From Chitinophagaceae bacterium (GTDB lineage: Bacteria > Bacteroidota > Bacteroidia > Chitinophagales > Chitinophagaceae): 64,000 bases of DNA. The stretch is taken from positions 1 through 64,000 of the forward strand of contig JAIEMP010000011.1 of the NCBI GenBank assembly GCA_019752045.1, in the 5' to 3' direction. Below the pieces are notes generated by a model that did not search any database, was not told the DNA's origin, and saw only the letters and a list, made by a program, of their open reading frames with translations. This document shows positions 7,469-16,178 of this stretch, one piece after another (position 1 is the first letter of the stretch; each line of letters opens with the position of its first letter). The position numbers and the translations under genes were made by a program.

Positions 7469-8827
7469 ATGGCATTTCAGTTACTTACACCGGATATACA
7501 AACAAAGGCAGGCAAAACCCTGCACTCTTTTGATCATATTTACCGGCAACATAAAGTGAGTAATATCCGGAAGTATTTTTTGATCATCACCGGTTTATTA
7601 TTGCTCATTCTTTTTTTACCATGGACGCAGAACATTCGCAGTGCAGGTACAGTTACCACCTTACGACAGGAACAGCGGCCGCAACAGGTGAATTCAATCA
7701 TCGGCGGACGAATTGTAAAATGGTGGGTAAAGGAAGGTGATGCAGTAAAAAAAGGAGATACACTGGTGCAACTGGCGGAGATCAAAGATGAATATCTTGA
7801 TCCCAATCTGCTGCAACGCACCGAACAGCAACTGAGTGCCGAGCAAATGACCATCATGTATTACGAAGGTAAAGTGATGAGTACCGAACAGCAGATCAGT
7901 GCACTGGAAAATGAACGTTCTTTTAAACTGAAAGCCATTGATAATAAACTGATACAGGCTGTAAGAAAAGTACAGAGCGACAGTATAAAAGTAAGTGCAG
8001 CCATAAATGAAATGAATGTTGCAGACAGACAGTTAGAGGGTGCTGTAAAAATGTATGAGCAGGGCGTTATTCCTTTAACAGAATTTGAACGGAGAAAAGT
8101 GTTGCATCAAAACACCAATGCAAAGCTCATTGCTGCACAAAACGATTACAATAACAGTAAACAGGATGTGCTCATCATTCAGTTAGAGCGGAATGGTGCT
8201 GTACAGGAGTATGCAGAAAAAATTGCCAAAGCATCGGGTGATCGTTTTCAGTCGCAGTCACAAATTTCAACCGGGCAGGGAAAAGTAGCCAAGCTGCAAA
8301 ACCAATACGATAACTACCGCATACGCAACGGACAGTATTTTGTTCTTGCGCCGCAGGACGGACAGGTGATAAAAGCACGCAAATCAGGTATCAATGAAAT
8401 GCTGAAAGAAGGTGATATGCTGGTAGAAGTTGTTCCTCAAAACGGGCAACCTGCAGTAGAAGTGTGGGTTCGGCCCATGGATCTGCAGTTACTTTCAATT
8501 GGTCAAAAAGTGCGGTTTATGTTCGATGGGTTTCCTGCCATTGTATTCAGCGGATGGCCCAAAGCTTCTTACGGTACATTTGGTGGTGTAATTGTTGCTA
8601 TTGAATCGAACCTGAGCAATAACGGATTGTTCCGTGTATTGATTGCAGAAGATAAAAACGACCGGCCATGGCCTGCAGGTATGAAACAGGGAACAGGTGC
8701 AGTAAGTTTTGCTTTGCTCAAAGATGTTTCTGTGTGGTATGAACTGTGGCGGCAGATCAATGGTTTCCCACCGGATTACTATAGACCGAAAGCAACCGAC
8801 GGTAAAGACATGCAGGAAAAAAAATAA
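7469..8827 (+). CDS. HlyD-family periplasmic adaptor protein
   Basis: A 452-residue membrane-fusion protein. One membrane helix at about residues 36-54 anchors it in the inner membrane. A lipoyl/biotinyl-like half (GGRIVKWWVKEGDAVKKGDT, about 78-97) is followed by a long coiled-coil hairpin (about 110-290), the second lipoyl half (APQDGQVIKARKSG) and a beta-barrel domain ending near 430. Such proteins bridge an inner-membrane ABC exporter to a TolC-type channel. It is the second gene of a three-gene operon. The length and the absence of a cytoplasmic extension fit the adaptor class paired with peptidase-less exporters. Confidence 0.92.
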   Translation: MAFQLLTPDIQTKAGKTLHSFDHIYRQHKVSNIRKYFLIITGLLLLILFLPWTQNIRSAGTVTTLRQEQRPQQVNSIIGGRIVKWWVKEGDAVKKGDTLVQLAEIKDEYLDPNLLQRTEQQLSAEQMTIMYYEGKVMSTEQQISALENERSFKLKAIDNKLIQAVRKVQSDSIKVSAAINEMNVADRQLEGAVKMYEQGVIPLTEFERRKVLHQNTNAKLIAAQNDYNNSKQDVLIIQLERNGAVQEYAEKIAKASGDRFQSQSQISTGQGKVAKLQNQYDNYRIRNGQYFVLAPQDGQVIKARKSGINEMLKEGDMLVEVVPQNGQPAVEVWVRPMDLQLLSIGQKVRFMFDGFPAIVFSGWPKASYGTFGGVIVAIESNLSNNGLFRVLIAEDKNDRPWPAGMKQGTGAVSFALLKDVSVWYELWRQINGFPPDYYRPKATDGKDMQEKK

Positions 8828-8851
8828 TTCAGAAAAACAGCCGATAAAAAA

Positions 8852-10258
8852 ATGTTGAAGCAATTCTTGTGTACTGCTGTGCTCTTCTTTTTAACCTGCC
8901 GTTTACAGGCCCAGGATTCTGTGCGTGTGTTAACAGAAGAAAAGTTTCTTGAACTGGTGAAACAATATCACCCCGTTGCAAAGCAGGCAGGGCTGTTGGT
9001 TGATGCTGCCAAAGCAAGACTCTTATCCATTCGTGGTAGTTTTGATCCGGTTGTTTTTTTAGAAAACAATCAAAAAACCTTTGATGGTAAAAGCTATTAC
9101 AATTACAGCAATGCAGAGCTTGCAGTTCCTACCTGGTTCGGCGTTGAGTTATATGGTGGTCTTGAAAATAATTTCGGCGATTTTATTAATCCGGAGCTAA
9201 CACAGAGTCGCAGCAGTTATGCCGGCATCAGTGTGCCACTATTAAAAGATTTGATTTTAGATAAACGACGTGCAGCCCTGCAACAGGGAAAACTGTTTAC
9301 ACAACAATCTGTGTTTGAACGAAGCGCTGTTATGAATGATTTGTTGTTTGATGCATACAAAGCATATTGGGACTGGGCAAAAGATTATCAGGTTGTGCGT
9401 GTGCTGGATACAACCATTGCTTTAAATGAATTAAGATACAGGTTGGTGCAAATCTCTTTTCAACAGGGCGACAGAGCAGCAGTGGATACAACAGAAGCAT
9501 TGGCACAGTTGCAGAATTTTCAACAACAGCGTGAAGAAGCCTGGCTCAGGTTCAGAAAATCATCATTGGAGCTGTCTACGTTTTTGTGGTTGGAGAATAA
9601 TAAACCGGTGTATTTAAGTGAAGCGGTTATTCCTGATACCTTATGGATGAATCAATCGTTTGCCAATTTTAAAACAGAACAACTCAGCAACTGGATCACA
9701 CAAACAATTTCAAACCATCCCAAGCTGAAACAATTTGACTTTAAACTACAGTCACTTGAAGTAGAACGGCGATTAAAATTTCAAAACCTGTTACCGCAGC
9801 TGGATGTAAAGTATAATTTTTTGCAGAAGGGGTATAACGTAGCAAATTCGTTAAACACTAATTTTTTTCAGAACAATTACAGGTTTGGAGTTAGTGCAGT
9901 TATTCCCATTCCTAACCGGAGTGGTATTGGCGACTATCGTTCTGCACGCATTAAAATTAAATCAACCGAACTCGACCGGAGTTTTACAGAGCTGAATCTG
10001 GAAAACAAAGTACGTTATCATTATAATGAGGTAGTTAACCTGCAAAAGCAGGTTTCTATTTATGAAAATGCGTATCGCAATTATCAACGGCTGTTTACAG
10101 CAGAGCAGTTGAAGTTTTCTTTGGGCGAAACAACCTTGTTTCTGCTCAACTCACGTGAAACAAAAGTGCTGGAAGCACAACAGAAATTACTGGAGCTGAA
10201 AACAAAATTCTATCAGGCATTTGCAGCATTAAACTGGGCAACCGGTATTTTGCAGTAA
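8852..10258 (+). CDS. TolC-like outer membrane channel protein
   Basis: A 468-residue protein with a signal peptide ending after CRLQAQ (about residue 21) and two helical repeats of the outer membrane efflux protein family. The helical parts (about 150-245 and 370-460) contain the regular Leu/Gln/Ala heptads expected of the periplasmic tunnel, while FGVELYGGLENNFGDF and FGVSAVIPIPNRSGIGDY correspond to membrane strands. It completes an exporter with the ABC protein and adaptor upstream. The 65-bp gap after the gene shows no clear terminator before the convergent CPBP gene. Confidence 0.9.
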   Translation: MLKQFLCTAVLFFLTCRLQAQDSVRVLTEEKFLELVKQYHPVAKQAGLLVDAAKARLLSIRGSFDPVVFLENNQKTFDGKSYYNYSNAELAVPTWFGVELYGGLENNFGDFINPELTQSRSSYAGISVPLLKDLILDKRRAALQQGKLFTQQSVFERSAVMNDLLFDAYKAYWDWAKDYQVVRVLDTTIALNELRYRLVQISFQQGDRAAVDTTEALAQLQNFQQQREEAWLRFRKSSLELSTFLWLENNKPVYLSEAVIPDTLWMNQSFANFKTEQLSNWITQTISNHPKLKQFDFKLQSLEVERRLKFQNLLPQLDVKYNFLQKGYNVANSLNTNFFQNNYRFGVSAVIPIPNRSGIGDYRSARIKIKSTELDRSFTELNLENKVRYHYNEVVNLQKQVSIYENAYRNYQRLFTAEQLKFSLGETTLFLLNSRETKVLEAQQKLLELKTKFYQAFAALNWATGILQ

Positions 10259-10323
10259 CACAGCTGCAGCAGACAAATTCTTTTTTTCCTGTGATCAAAA
10301 GAGATGGTATTTATTTGTTTTCA

Positions 10324-11019
10324 TCAATTAACGATTACCTGTTTTTTCCGTTTTAATAACCACGCATTTATGATAATAGCACTGAGCATAGGAAGAAAAA
10401 TAGCAATAAACCCGAGCACATATCCAACGGTTACCTGTGGTATTGGTTTTACAGATACAAATAATTGATCCCCGATGGGGCCGTCAGAAAAAATAACGCT
10501 TCGTGTTACATTCCAGCCCAGATGAATGGCACAGGGTACATACAGTGAAAGTGTTTTTGTATAACCATATGCATAAACCAATCCCATGATACCTGTAGTA
10601 ATGAATGTAACGGTCATTGCGCCGAAGTTGCCAATTACTCCGTGTGAAAACCAATGATAGATACCAAAGGCAATAGAAGACAGGAGGATTGCTTTCGAAA
10701 CGCCCATTCTTTTCATTAGAATATATAAAAGCACACCACGAAAGATCAGTTCTTCAAACAAAACAGATTTGATGTTCCACCAGATGCCATTGAGAAGAAG
10801 TTTTGCTGAAAGATTGGAATTGAGTATCCACTGCTGTTTGCCTATCAGCATTTTAAAGATAAAATCTGATGTGCAGCAGGCAGCAGTTACAAGAAAGAAT
10901 AAAGTAAAATCAAACAACCGCTTTTTCGTTGGAGCAAATCCCAATACGGACAGGTTCTTTTTTTCAAAGAACCGGATCAGCAACCACGAAATGATCAGTT
11001 GAACTAGTATACCGAGCAT
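10324..11019 (-). CDS. CPBP family intramembrane glutamic endopeptidase
   Basis: A 231-residue polytopic membrane protein with about six helices. The CAAX-protease/bacteriocin-processing (CPBP, Abi) motifs are all present: EExxxR as FEELIFRG (Glu89, Glu90, Arg94), FxxxH as FGIYH, and HxxxN as HLGWN. The family includes Rce1-type prenyl-protein proteases, bacteriocin immunity proteins and proteases acting on membrane substrates; the target here is not evident. It lies convergent to the exporter operon. No bacteriocin precursor was found nearby, so a role in immunity is only a possibility. Confidence 0.9.
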   Translation of the reverse strand: MLGILVQLIISWLLIRFFEKKNLSVLGFAPTKKRLFDFTLFFLVTAACCTSDFIFKMLIGKQQWILNSNLSAKLLLNGIWWNIKSVLFEELIFRGVLLYILMKRMGVSKAILLSSIAFGIYHWFSHGVIGNFGAMTVTFITTGIMGLVYAYGYTKTLSLYVPCAIHLGWNVTRSVIFSDGPIGDQLFVSVKPIPQVTVGYVLGFIAIFLPMLSAIIINAWLLKRKKQVIVN

Positions 11020-11100
11020 AATTTACAATTCTTAAGCTTCACTGTTAACTAAAGTAAGAAAGCGACAGGAAATATTTTGCATAAAGAACACAAAGTATAA

Positions 11101-11139
11101 AAACAAAAAGGGCACAGCGTTTACGATCTGTGCCCTTTA
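11101..11139 (-). terminator. Terminator of the M1 peptidase gene
   Basis: An 11-bp perfect stem, AAAGGGCACAG (11108-11118) and CTGTGCCCTTT (11129-11139), is followed on the minus strand by a T-rich tract (complement of 11101-11110). Confidence 0.8.
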
Positions 11140-11158
11140 TAAACTTTATGTAACTGAC

Positions 11159-13504
11159 TTAGTTTTTTTCTTTTGGATTTTTATCAGGCGCTTTTTGCGA
11201 ACGCTGCATAGAGTTGGCTCCGCTGCTTTGTCCTCTTGCAGGTCCTTGTGATTGTTTAAACAAAGTAAACTTTGATGGCATTTCTTTCAATGGCCATAAG
11301 TTATTGCTCTCATCAATATCTGCTGTTTCACGCATGGGATCAATACGGATCGCTGCTACTTCTTTTTCTTTTACAAATGTTTTGCTTACATTTTTTTCAT
11401 TCAGCTTCCAGATGCTTACAGGAATACGCTCCACTTCTTTTGTACCGTCTTTAAAAGTCCACTCAATAATGATCGGCATCAACATTCCTCCTTTGTTGCT
11501 GAACGAAAGTTCATAAAAATTCTTACTCACCCATTTGCTTTTATTCTCTGTATCAACAGGGATATTGGCTTCACGTTGTTGTTGTGCATACTTGCCATCT
11601 GCACCGGGATTTACATAATAAAAATCACGCAGACTGGTATCTGCATCTGTTGCATACGTTATGCTTTTGTCGTTTTTGTTTCTGATCTTATGTACGGCAT
11701 CAAACTCTTTTTGTTGTAATGCAGCAGCATTGTTCTGATCGTTCATCTTAAACCACTTTACGGTATCCAATGCAATATCAACAGGGTCTGTTCCGTAATA
11801 CCAGCCTCTCCAATACCAATCAAGATCTACAGCACTTGCATCTTCCATGGTGCGGAACAGATCAGCAGGTGTTGGATGTTTAAAGGCCCAGCGGCGAGCA
11901 TATTCACGGAAAGAAAAATCAAACAGTTCACGACCCATGATTGTTTCACGTAAAATATTTAAACCGGTGGCTGCTTTTGCATACGCATTGGCACCTACCT
12001 GTGCGACATTATCGCCCATGGTCATAATAGGTTCCAGTTGTTCCTTAGGCAACTTCATGTAATCTGTAATGAGGTGTGCAGGACCACGACGGGAAGGATA
12101 ATTATTATCAAACTCACCTTCTGTTAAAAATTGTGTGAAGGTGTTGAGTCCTTCATCCATCCACCAGTATTGACGTTCATCACTGTTAACTATCATGGGA
12201 AAAAAGTTGTGACCCACTTCATGAATCACTACACCTATCATTCCGTACTTGGTTGCTTCGCTGTAGGTACCATCTTTTTCTGTACGTCCAAAGTTGAAAG
12301 CAATCATTGGATACTCCATACCCTGAGATGCTTCAACAGACAAGGCTACAGGATAAGGATAGGGTATGGTATGTTTTGAATAAACCTTTAACGTATGGGC
12401 TGTAACCTTAGTAGAATATTTGCGCCATAAAGTATAGGCTTCTTTCGGATAGTAACTCATGCTCATGATCTTCTTGCCTTCAACATAAGTTGGCATGGCA
12501 TCCCAAACAAATTTGCGGCTTGCACCCCATGCAAAATCTCTTACATTTTCTGCAGAGTAGATCCATGTTTTTTTATCGGTTGATTTATCTTTTTCATTGG
12601 CCGTTGCTTCTGCAAGTGTTATTACTTCAACCACATCTTTTGCATTTTGTGCTTCTGCCCAGCGTTGTAATTGTGCAGGGGTTAAAAGTTGTTTGTAGTT
12701 CTGGCATTCACCTGTTGCAGCAATCACAAAATCACCCGGCACTGTCATCTTTACTTTATAGTTACCAAAGGTTAATGCAAACTCAGCACCGCCGCTGAAC
12801 TGTGTGTTCTGCCATCCCTGAAAATCACTGTACACTGCAAGGCGGGGATAAAACTGGCTCATGGTAAATACTGAGTTGCCATCTTCAGGAAAAAATTCAT
12901 ATCCGCCACGGCTGCCCCACACACCACGATCAGGAATTTTATAATTCCAATCGAGTTTAAACACAAATTTTTGTCCGGGCTTTAAACCAACAGGCAAATC
13001 AACACGCATCATGGTTTGGTTCATGGTATACTTTAATGCAGCGCCTGCAGCATCGGTGATCTTTGTAATCTTAACACCCAATCCCTGTTCCTGTGCAGTG
13101 CGCCATGGTTCAAGTCTGCTCAACTGTGTGTTGGTCATTACAGGTTCCATTTTATTACGACCGTTGCGTAAGTTATCGCTGCCGGCGTCGTGAATGTTCC
13201 CATCAACCTGTAACCACAAATAAGTGAGCACATCGGGTGAGTTGTTGAAATAGGTAATAGTTTCGGTGCCGGTTAAACGAAGATTGGCTTCGTCCAGTTC
13301 TACACTGATATCATAATCGGCACGTTGCTGCCAGTACTTGGGGCCGGGGGCACCACTGGCAGTACGATATTCATTAGGACTTTGCAATAAATAACCTAAC
13401 TGCTCAAAACGATTACCGTGATTACTGCCGGGATTGCTGAGCGGTGGTTGTGCAACAGCTGCAGCTGTAATCAATAAACAAACAAGTAAAAAACGAATAT
13501 GCAT
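11159..13504 (-). CDS. M1 family metallopeptidase (aminopeptidase N-like)
   Basis: A 781-residue secreted zinc peptidase. A signal peptide ends near residue 18 (AAAVAQ). The N-terminal beta domain (about 45-290) is followed by the catalytic domain with a GMEYP version of the GAMEN substrate-binding motif and the zinc site HEVGH (His428, Glu429, His432) plus Glu451 in WWMDEGLN, the exact HEXXH-18-E spacing. After the helical region comes a beta-rich C-terminal domain and a polar tail rich in Ser, Gln and Lys. It would trim N-terminal residues from peptides in the periplasm. The upstream HupE/UreJ-like gene ends 12 bases before its ATG, so the two form an operon. Confidence 0.93.
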   Translation of the reverse strand: MHIRFLLVCLLITAAAVAQPPLSNPGSNHGNRFEQLGYLLQSPNEYRTASGAPGPKYWQQRADYDISVELDEANLRLTGTETITYFNNSPDVLTYLWLQVDGNIHDAGSDNLRNGRNKMEPVMTNTQLSRLEPWRTAQEQGLGVKITKITDAAGAALKYTMNQTMMRVDLPVGLKPGQKFVFKLDWNYKIPDRGVWGSRGGYEFFPEDGNSVFTMSQFYPRLAVYSDFQGWQNTQFSGGAEFALTFGNYKVKMTVPGDFVIAATGECQNYKQLLTPAQLQRWAEAQNAKDVVEVITLAEATANEKDKSTDKKTWIYSAENVRDFAWGASRKFVWDAMPTYVEGKKIMSMSYYPKEAYTLWRKYSTKVTAHTLKVYSKHTIPYPYPVALSVEASQGMEYPMIAFNFGRTEKDGTYSEATKYGMIGVVIHEVGHNFFPMIVNSDERQYWWMDEGLNTFTQFLTEGEFDNNYPSRRGPAHLITDYMKLPKEQLEPIMTMGDNVAQVGANAYAKAATGLNILRETIMGRELFDFSFREYARRWAFKHPTPADLFRTMEDASAVDLDWYWRGWYYGTDPVDIALDTVKWFKMNDQNNAAALQQKEFDAVHKIRNKNDKSITYATDADTSLRDFYYVNPGADGKYAQQQREANIPVDTENKSKWVSKNFYELSFSNKGGMLMPIIIEWTFKDGTKEVERIPVSIWKLNEKNVSKTFVKEKEVAAIRIDPMRETADIDESNNLWPLKEMPSKFTLFKQSQGPARGQSSGANSMQRSQKAPDKNPKEKN

Positions 13505-13516
13505 AATTCAAAATTT

Positions 13517-14122
13517 TTAAAATGGATGACGTTGTACTGCCATGATCAACGATAAACCAAAAACGGAGCCGCTTAAAAAAACGGCCCATTCTCTGCGTTG
13601 TATGTTCAGCAATTGTACAAAAATGAAGGTAACGGATAATGTGGCCAAAACAATCAGGAGTTGACCGGCTTCCAGTCCGAGATTAAAAGCCAGCAGTTCA
13701 ATAATAATATTTTCTGTTTTACCCAACATGCTTTTGAGATAATTACTAAAGCCCAGCCCGTGTATCAACCCAAAGAACAATGCAAAACCATAACGCAGCT
13801 TTGTATGTTGCGGATCGCTGTGTTTGCGGAAAATATTTTGCAATGCAGTGATCATGATGGTAACAGGTATCAAAAATTCAACCCACACACTTGGTATTAG
13901 TATGTTATTGAACACACTTAACGCCAATGTAATGCTGTGCCCGATTGTAAAAGCAGTGATAAGGATCAGCAACTGTTTTACATCTTTAAACAGATAGGGG
14001 ACACACAAAGCCAATACAAAAAGAATATGATCATACCCCTTCCAATCGGTGATATGTAAAAAGCCTTCCTGTAAGTAAAAACCAAAATCTCCCATAATTG
14101 TGGTAACAGGTAGTTGAAGCAT
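13517..14122 (-). CDS. HupE/UreJ family membrane protein
   Basis: A 201-residue protein with about six membrane helices and the conserved His-containing segments of the HupE/UreJ_2 family: FLHITDWKGYDHILFVLALC near the N-terminus, AFTIGHSITLALSVF, and LIHGLGFS. Classical HupE and UreJ are nickel or cobalt carriers linked to hydrogenase or urease; no nickel enzyme is seen here. The Bacteroidota version is often beside an M1 peptidase, as here, and may serve metal supply to an exported metalloenzyme, which is inference. The start is ATG 14122, with an alternative at 14095 that gives a shorter N-terminus. Confidence 0.85.
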   Translation of the reverse strand: MLQLPVTTIMGDFGFYLQEGFLHITDWKGYDHILFVLALCVPYLFKDVKQLLILITAFTIGHSITLALSVFNNILIPSVWVEFLIPVTIMITALQNIFRKHSDPQHTKLRYGFALFFGLIHGLGFSNYLKSMLGKTENIIIELLAFNLGLEAGQLLIVLATLSVTFIFVQLLNIQRREWAVFLSGSVFGLSLIMAVQRHPF

Positions 14123-14166
14123 GGAAAATAAACCAGAAGTTTGTAACCTTGAAATTTAATACTACG

Positions 14167-14751
14167 ATGGCGGGAAAATTGTATAAACGGCTAGTTAAAA
14201 GCAAGACAGCAGCAGATAGTGCTGCTTCATCAGAGGTGAGTGGTCAGTGGTCTGTTGTCCATCGTCTGTTTTTACTATTGACTGGCGGCTTATGTCTTAT
14301 GGCTTTCGCCATTCATCCTTACTACATGAGTGTAACGGAAGCTGAGTATAAAGCAGCAGAAAAAGAAATCCAGATTTCCAGTAAAATTTTTATTGATGAT
14401 CTGGAGTATGCATTAGAGCAGGAATACAAAACCAAAGTGGAGATATTAAAAGCAACCGATCAAAAGCGGAACGAACTGTTGCTAACCAGCTTTTTTCAAC
14501 GGCATTTAAAATTTACGGTTGATGGGAAACCAATGAAAGCAGAGTTGATTGGTTTTGAACGGGAAGGAGAAGCCATCTGGACTTACCTGATGATTAAAAA
14601 CGTCAGCAAACTGAAATCGGTTACCGTTTTTTCTGATCTGTTGTATGCTTACAGAGAAGATCAGATCAACATCATTCATTTCAAACATAACAATCAGCGG
14701 AAAAGTCATCGTTTAACATTGCCTGATAAACAGGTTACGTTTAACTGGTAA
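14167..14751 (+). CDS. DUF6702 family protein
   Basis: A 194-residue protein started at ATG 14167; an earlier TTG at 14149 overlaps a weak -7 box (TAACCTTG, 14144-14151). A basic N-terminus leads to a hydrophobic segment (LFLLLTGGLCLMAFA, about 36-50), then a conserved beta-rich domain beginning HPYYMSVTEAEYKAAEKEIQ, which matches DUF6702, a Bacteroidota family of unknown function. Codons just before the hydrophobic segment (SEVSGQWSVVHRL) are made of a heptad DNA repeat (14229-14270), so the N-terminal extension seems to have been added by repeat insertion. It is divergent from the HupE/M1 pair. Confidence 0.82.
   Translation: MAGKLYKRLVKSKTAADSAASSEVSGQWSVVHRLFLLLTGGLCLMAFAIHPYYMSVTEAEYKAAEKEIQISSKIFIDDLEYALEQEYKTKVEILKATDQKRNELLLTSFFQRHLKFTVDGKPMKAELIGFEREGEAIWTYLMIKNVSKLKSVTVFSDLLYAYREDQINIIHFKHNNQRKSHRLTLPDKQVTFNW
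14229..14270 (+). repeat. Heptad tandem repeat inside a coding region
   Basis: Six consecutive 7-base units, mostly beginning GTC or GTG: ATCAGAG, GTGAGTG, GTCAGTG, GTCTGTT, GTCCATC, GTCTGTT. Similar 7-base-period tracts lie at 39024-39058, 39115-39149 and 41178-41212. Confidence 0.55.
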
Positions 14752-14755
14752 CGGT

Positions 14756-15070
14756 TTAAAATGCGTTGAGGTATATTTTTGCTGCCGTAAACATGAGCAG
14801 AAAAAGACAGCCCCATAAACCAATATAATAGAATGTTGATTTTTTTTGAAACCGTGCATACACTTTATAATCTACTCCTTTTGGTATCAGTTTGCGTTGC
14901 AATAATGGCTTTAGTGTAACTAATATCTGCATAAGACTTTTTGCAATGGTTCCGCTCTTCTTTAAATTGTTTTTGTATTTGATGTTATCATAACCGGCCA
15001 TGAGTAACCCCCTCATGAAATACATCAGTAGTGTTGCAGCGAGTAAGGCATAAAAAAGGATTTGTATCAT
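14756..15070 (-). CDS. Hypothetical small membrane protein
   Basis: A 104-residue protein with a membrane helix at each end (about 2-22 and 80-101) and a basic central segment (NNLKKSGTIAKSLMQILVTL, then KPLLQRKLIPKGVDYKVYARFQKKS). Both ends of the chain would face the same side. The family was not recognised. Its ATG starts 4 bases after the stop of the DUF2279 gene, so the two are co-transcribed; it is convergent with the DUF6702 gene, whose stop lies 4 bases from its own. Confidence 0.7.
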   Translation of the reverse strand: MIQILFYALLAATLLMYFMRGLLMAGYDNIKYKNNLKKSGTIAKSLMQILVTLKPLLQRKLIPKGVDYKVYARFQKKSTFYYIGLWGCLFLLMFTAAKIYLNAF

Positions 15071-15074
15071 AGCA

Positions 15075-15989
15075 TTAAAATTGGATGGCTTTAAATTTCA
15101 GTTTACCTGCAGTATTCAATTCAATAGCAGGGGCCGGTATCTTTATAAATTGCAACGAATATAACGGTGCATTTGCAGCACGAGGCATGGGTATGCGAAA
15201 CAGATCTGCATCGGGTGCAAGATAAAACTGCCGGCTGCGTTTGAATGTCGGAATTTCTGTTCCATTAATTGAAGCAGGATTTTTATTTGCACCAATCATG
15301 CCATCGGCTCCGTAACCAACAGCAATATTTGCCCATACAGGAAATTTGCTTTCTGTTGCAAGAAAGGAACGGATGTTTAGTGAGAACCAATAGGTTTGTC
15401 CGTTATAATCTTTCATGATTTTGGATGCCCATTTTTTGCCCAGCAGGTTGGGGTTGTATTTTGCATACGGCGAAAAGCTGGCGGAGAATTTTAAGCCAAT
15501 CCGTTGCTGACCCCATGCTTTTTGTTGCAGTGCAAACAACCCTGTGCCCGAAAGATTCGCCAACATATCTCCGCCCGAAAATCCCCATCCTTTTGAAAAT
15601 CCATCCAGCACTTCAACAATACTTAAAAAAGCAAGCGATGTAATGGCGCCTCCAAGAATAGCCTGATTGGGCTTTACTCCGCTCCAACGTAAAATATCAT
15701 GTTGAATAGTAGAAATATTGTAGGCAGTTACTGCATGTCCCACTTTATCTACCTGAAACCATTCTCTGTTATCGTTAATGAAATGAAATTTACTTTTTGG
15801 AAATTTTTTGTACCACAAATAATACAGTCCAACAGAAGTAAGCACAAAGATGGCCGATTCTGTCCACACCACTTTCTTTAAACGGTCGGGTCTGTATGCA
15901 TCGGATGGAGGTAAAAACGATTGCTGTGCAATTGCCTGTTGTAAGACGATTGAAAAAATCAGTAACAGTAAAAAAATCTTTTTGATCAT
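15075..15989 (-). CDS. DUF2279 family protein
   Basis: A 304-residue protein started at ATG 15989, which gives a clean signal peptide (MIKKIFLLLLIFSIVLQQ, cleavage near AIAQQ); an upstream in-frame ATG at 16043 would add 18 residues. The DUF2279 region includes FINDNREWFQVDKVGHAVTA, with a conserved DKxGHA block, and EVLDGFSKGWGFSGGDMLAN. The family is predicted to be in the outer membrane or periplasm, with Asp and His residues reminiscent of enzyme sites, but it has no established activity. It starts a two-gene unit with the small membrane protein at 14756. Confidence 0.85.
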   Translation of the reverse strand: MIKKIFLLLLIFSIVLQQAIAQQSFLPPSDAYRPDRLKKVVWTESAIFVLTSVGLYYLWYKKFPKSKFHFINDNREWFQVDKVGHAVTAYNISTIQHDILRWSGVKPNQAILGGAITSLAFLSIVEVLDGFSKGWGFSGGDMLANLSGTGLFALQQKAWGQQRIGLKFSASFSPYAKYNPNLLGKKWASKIMKDYNGQTYWFSLNIRSFLATESKFPVWANIAVGYGADGMIGANKNPASINGTEIPTFKRSRQFYLAPDADLFRIPMPRAANAPLYSLQFIKIPAPAIELNTAGKLKFKAIQF

Positions 15990-16151
15990 GCGCTGAATCG
16001 CCGTAGGCTTCTGCAAAATACGGAAGCTATTTAGAATATACATCGTTTAACAATTTAGAAGTAAAACAAATGCCTGGCTTTCTGAGCAGGATTTTATTCG
16101 TATCAAAAAAATTAACCGGCTGTTTATGTTTCGTTGTATGCCGTAGAATCA

Positions 16152-16159
16152 TACATTTG
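16152..16159 (+). promoter_or_regulatory. Bacteroidota -7 promoter box
   Basis: TACATTTG matches TAnnTTTG and lies 19 bases upstream of the ATG at 16179, ruling out the TTG at 16161 as the start of the phosphohexomutase. Confidence 0.65.
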
Positions 16160-16178
16160 ATTGTATAAAACCTTCTGT

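Noticed and set aside
10324-11019. Bacteriocin immunity role for the CPBP protease with the exporter operon
   Set aside because: No precursor peptide with a double-Gly leader was found, the exporter lacks a C39 peptidase, and the gene is convergent rather than co-transcribed.
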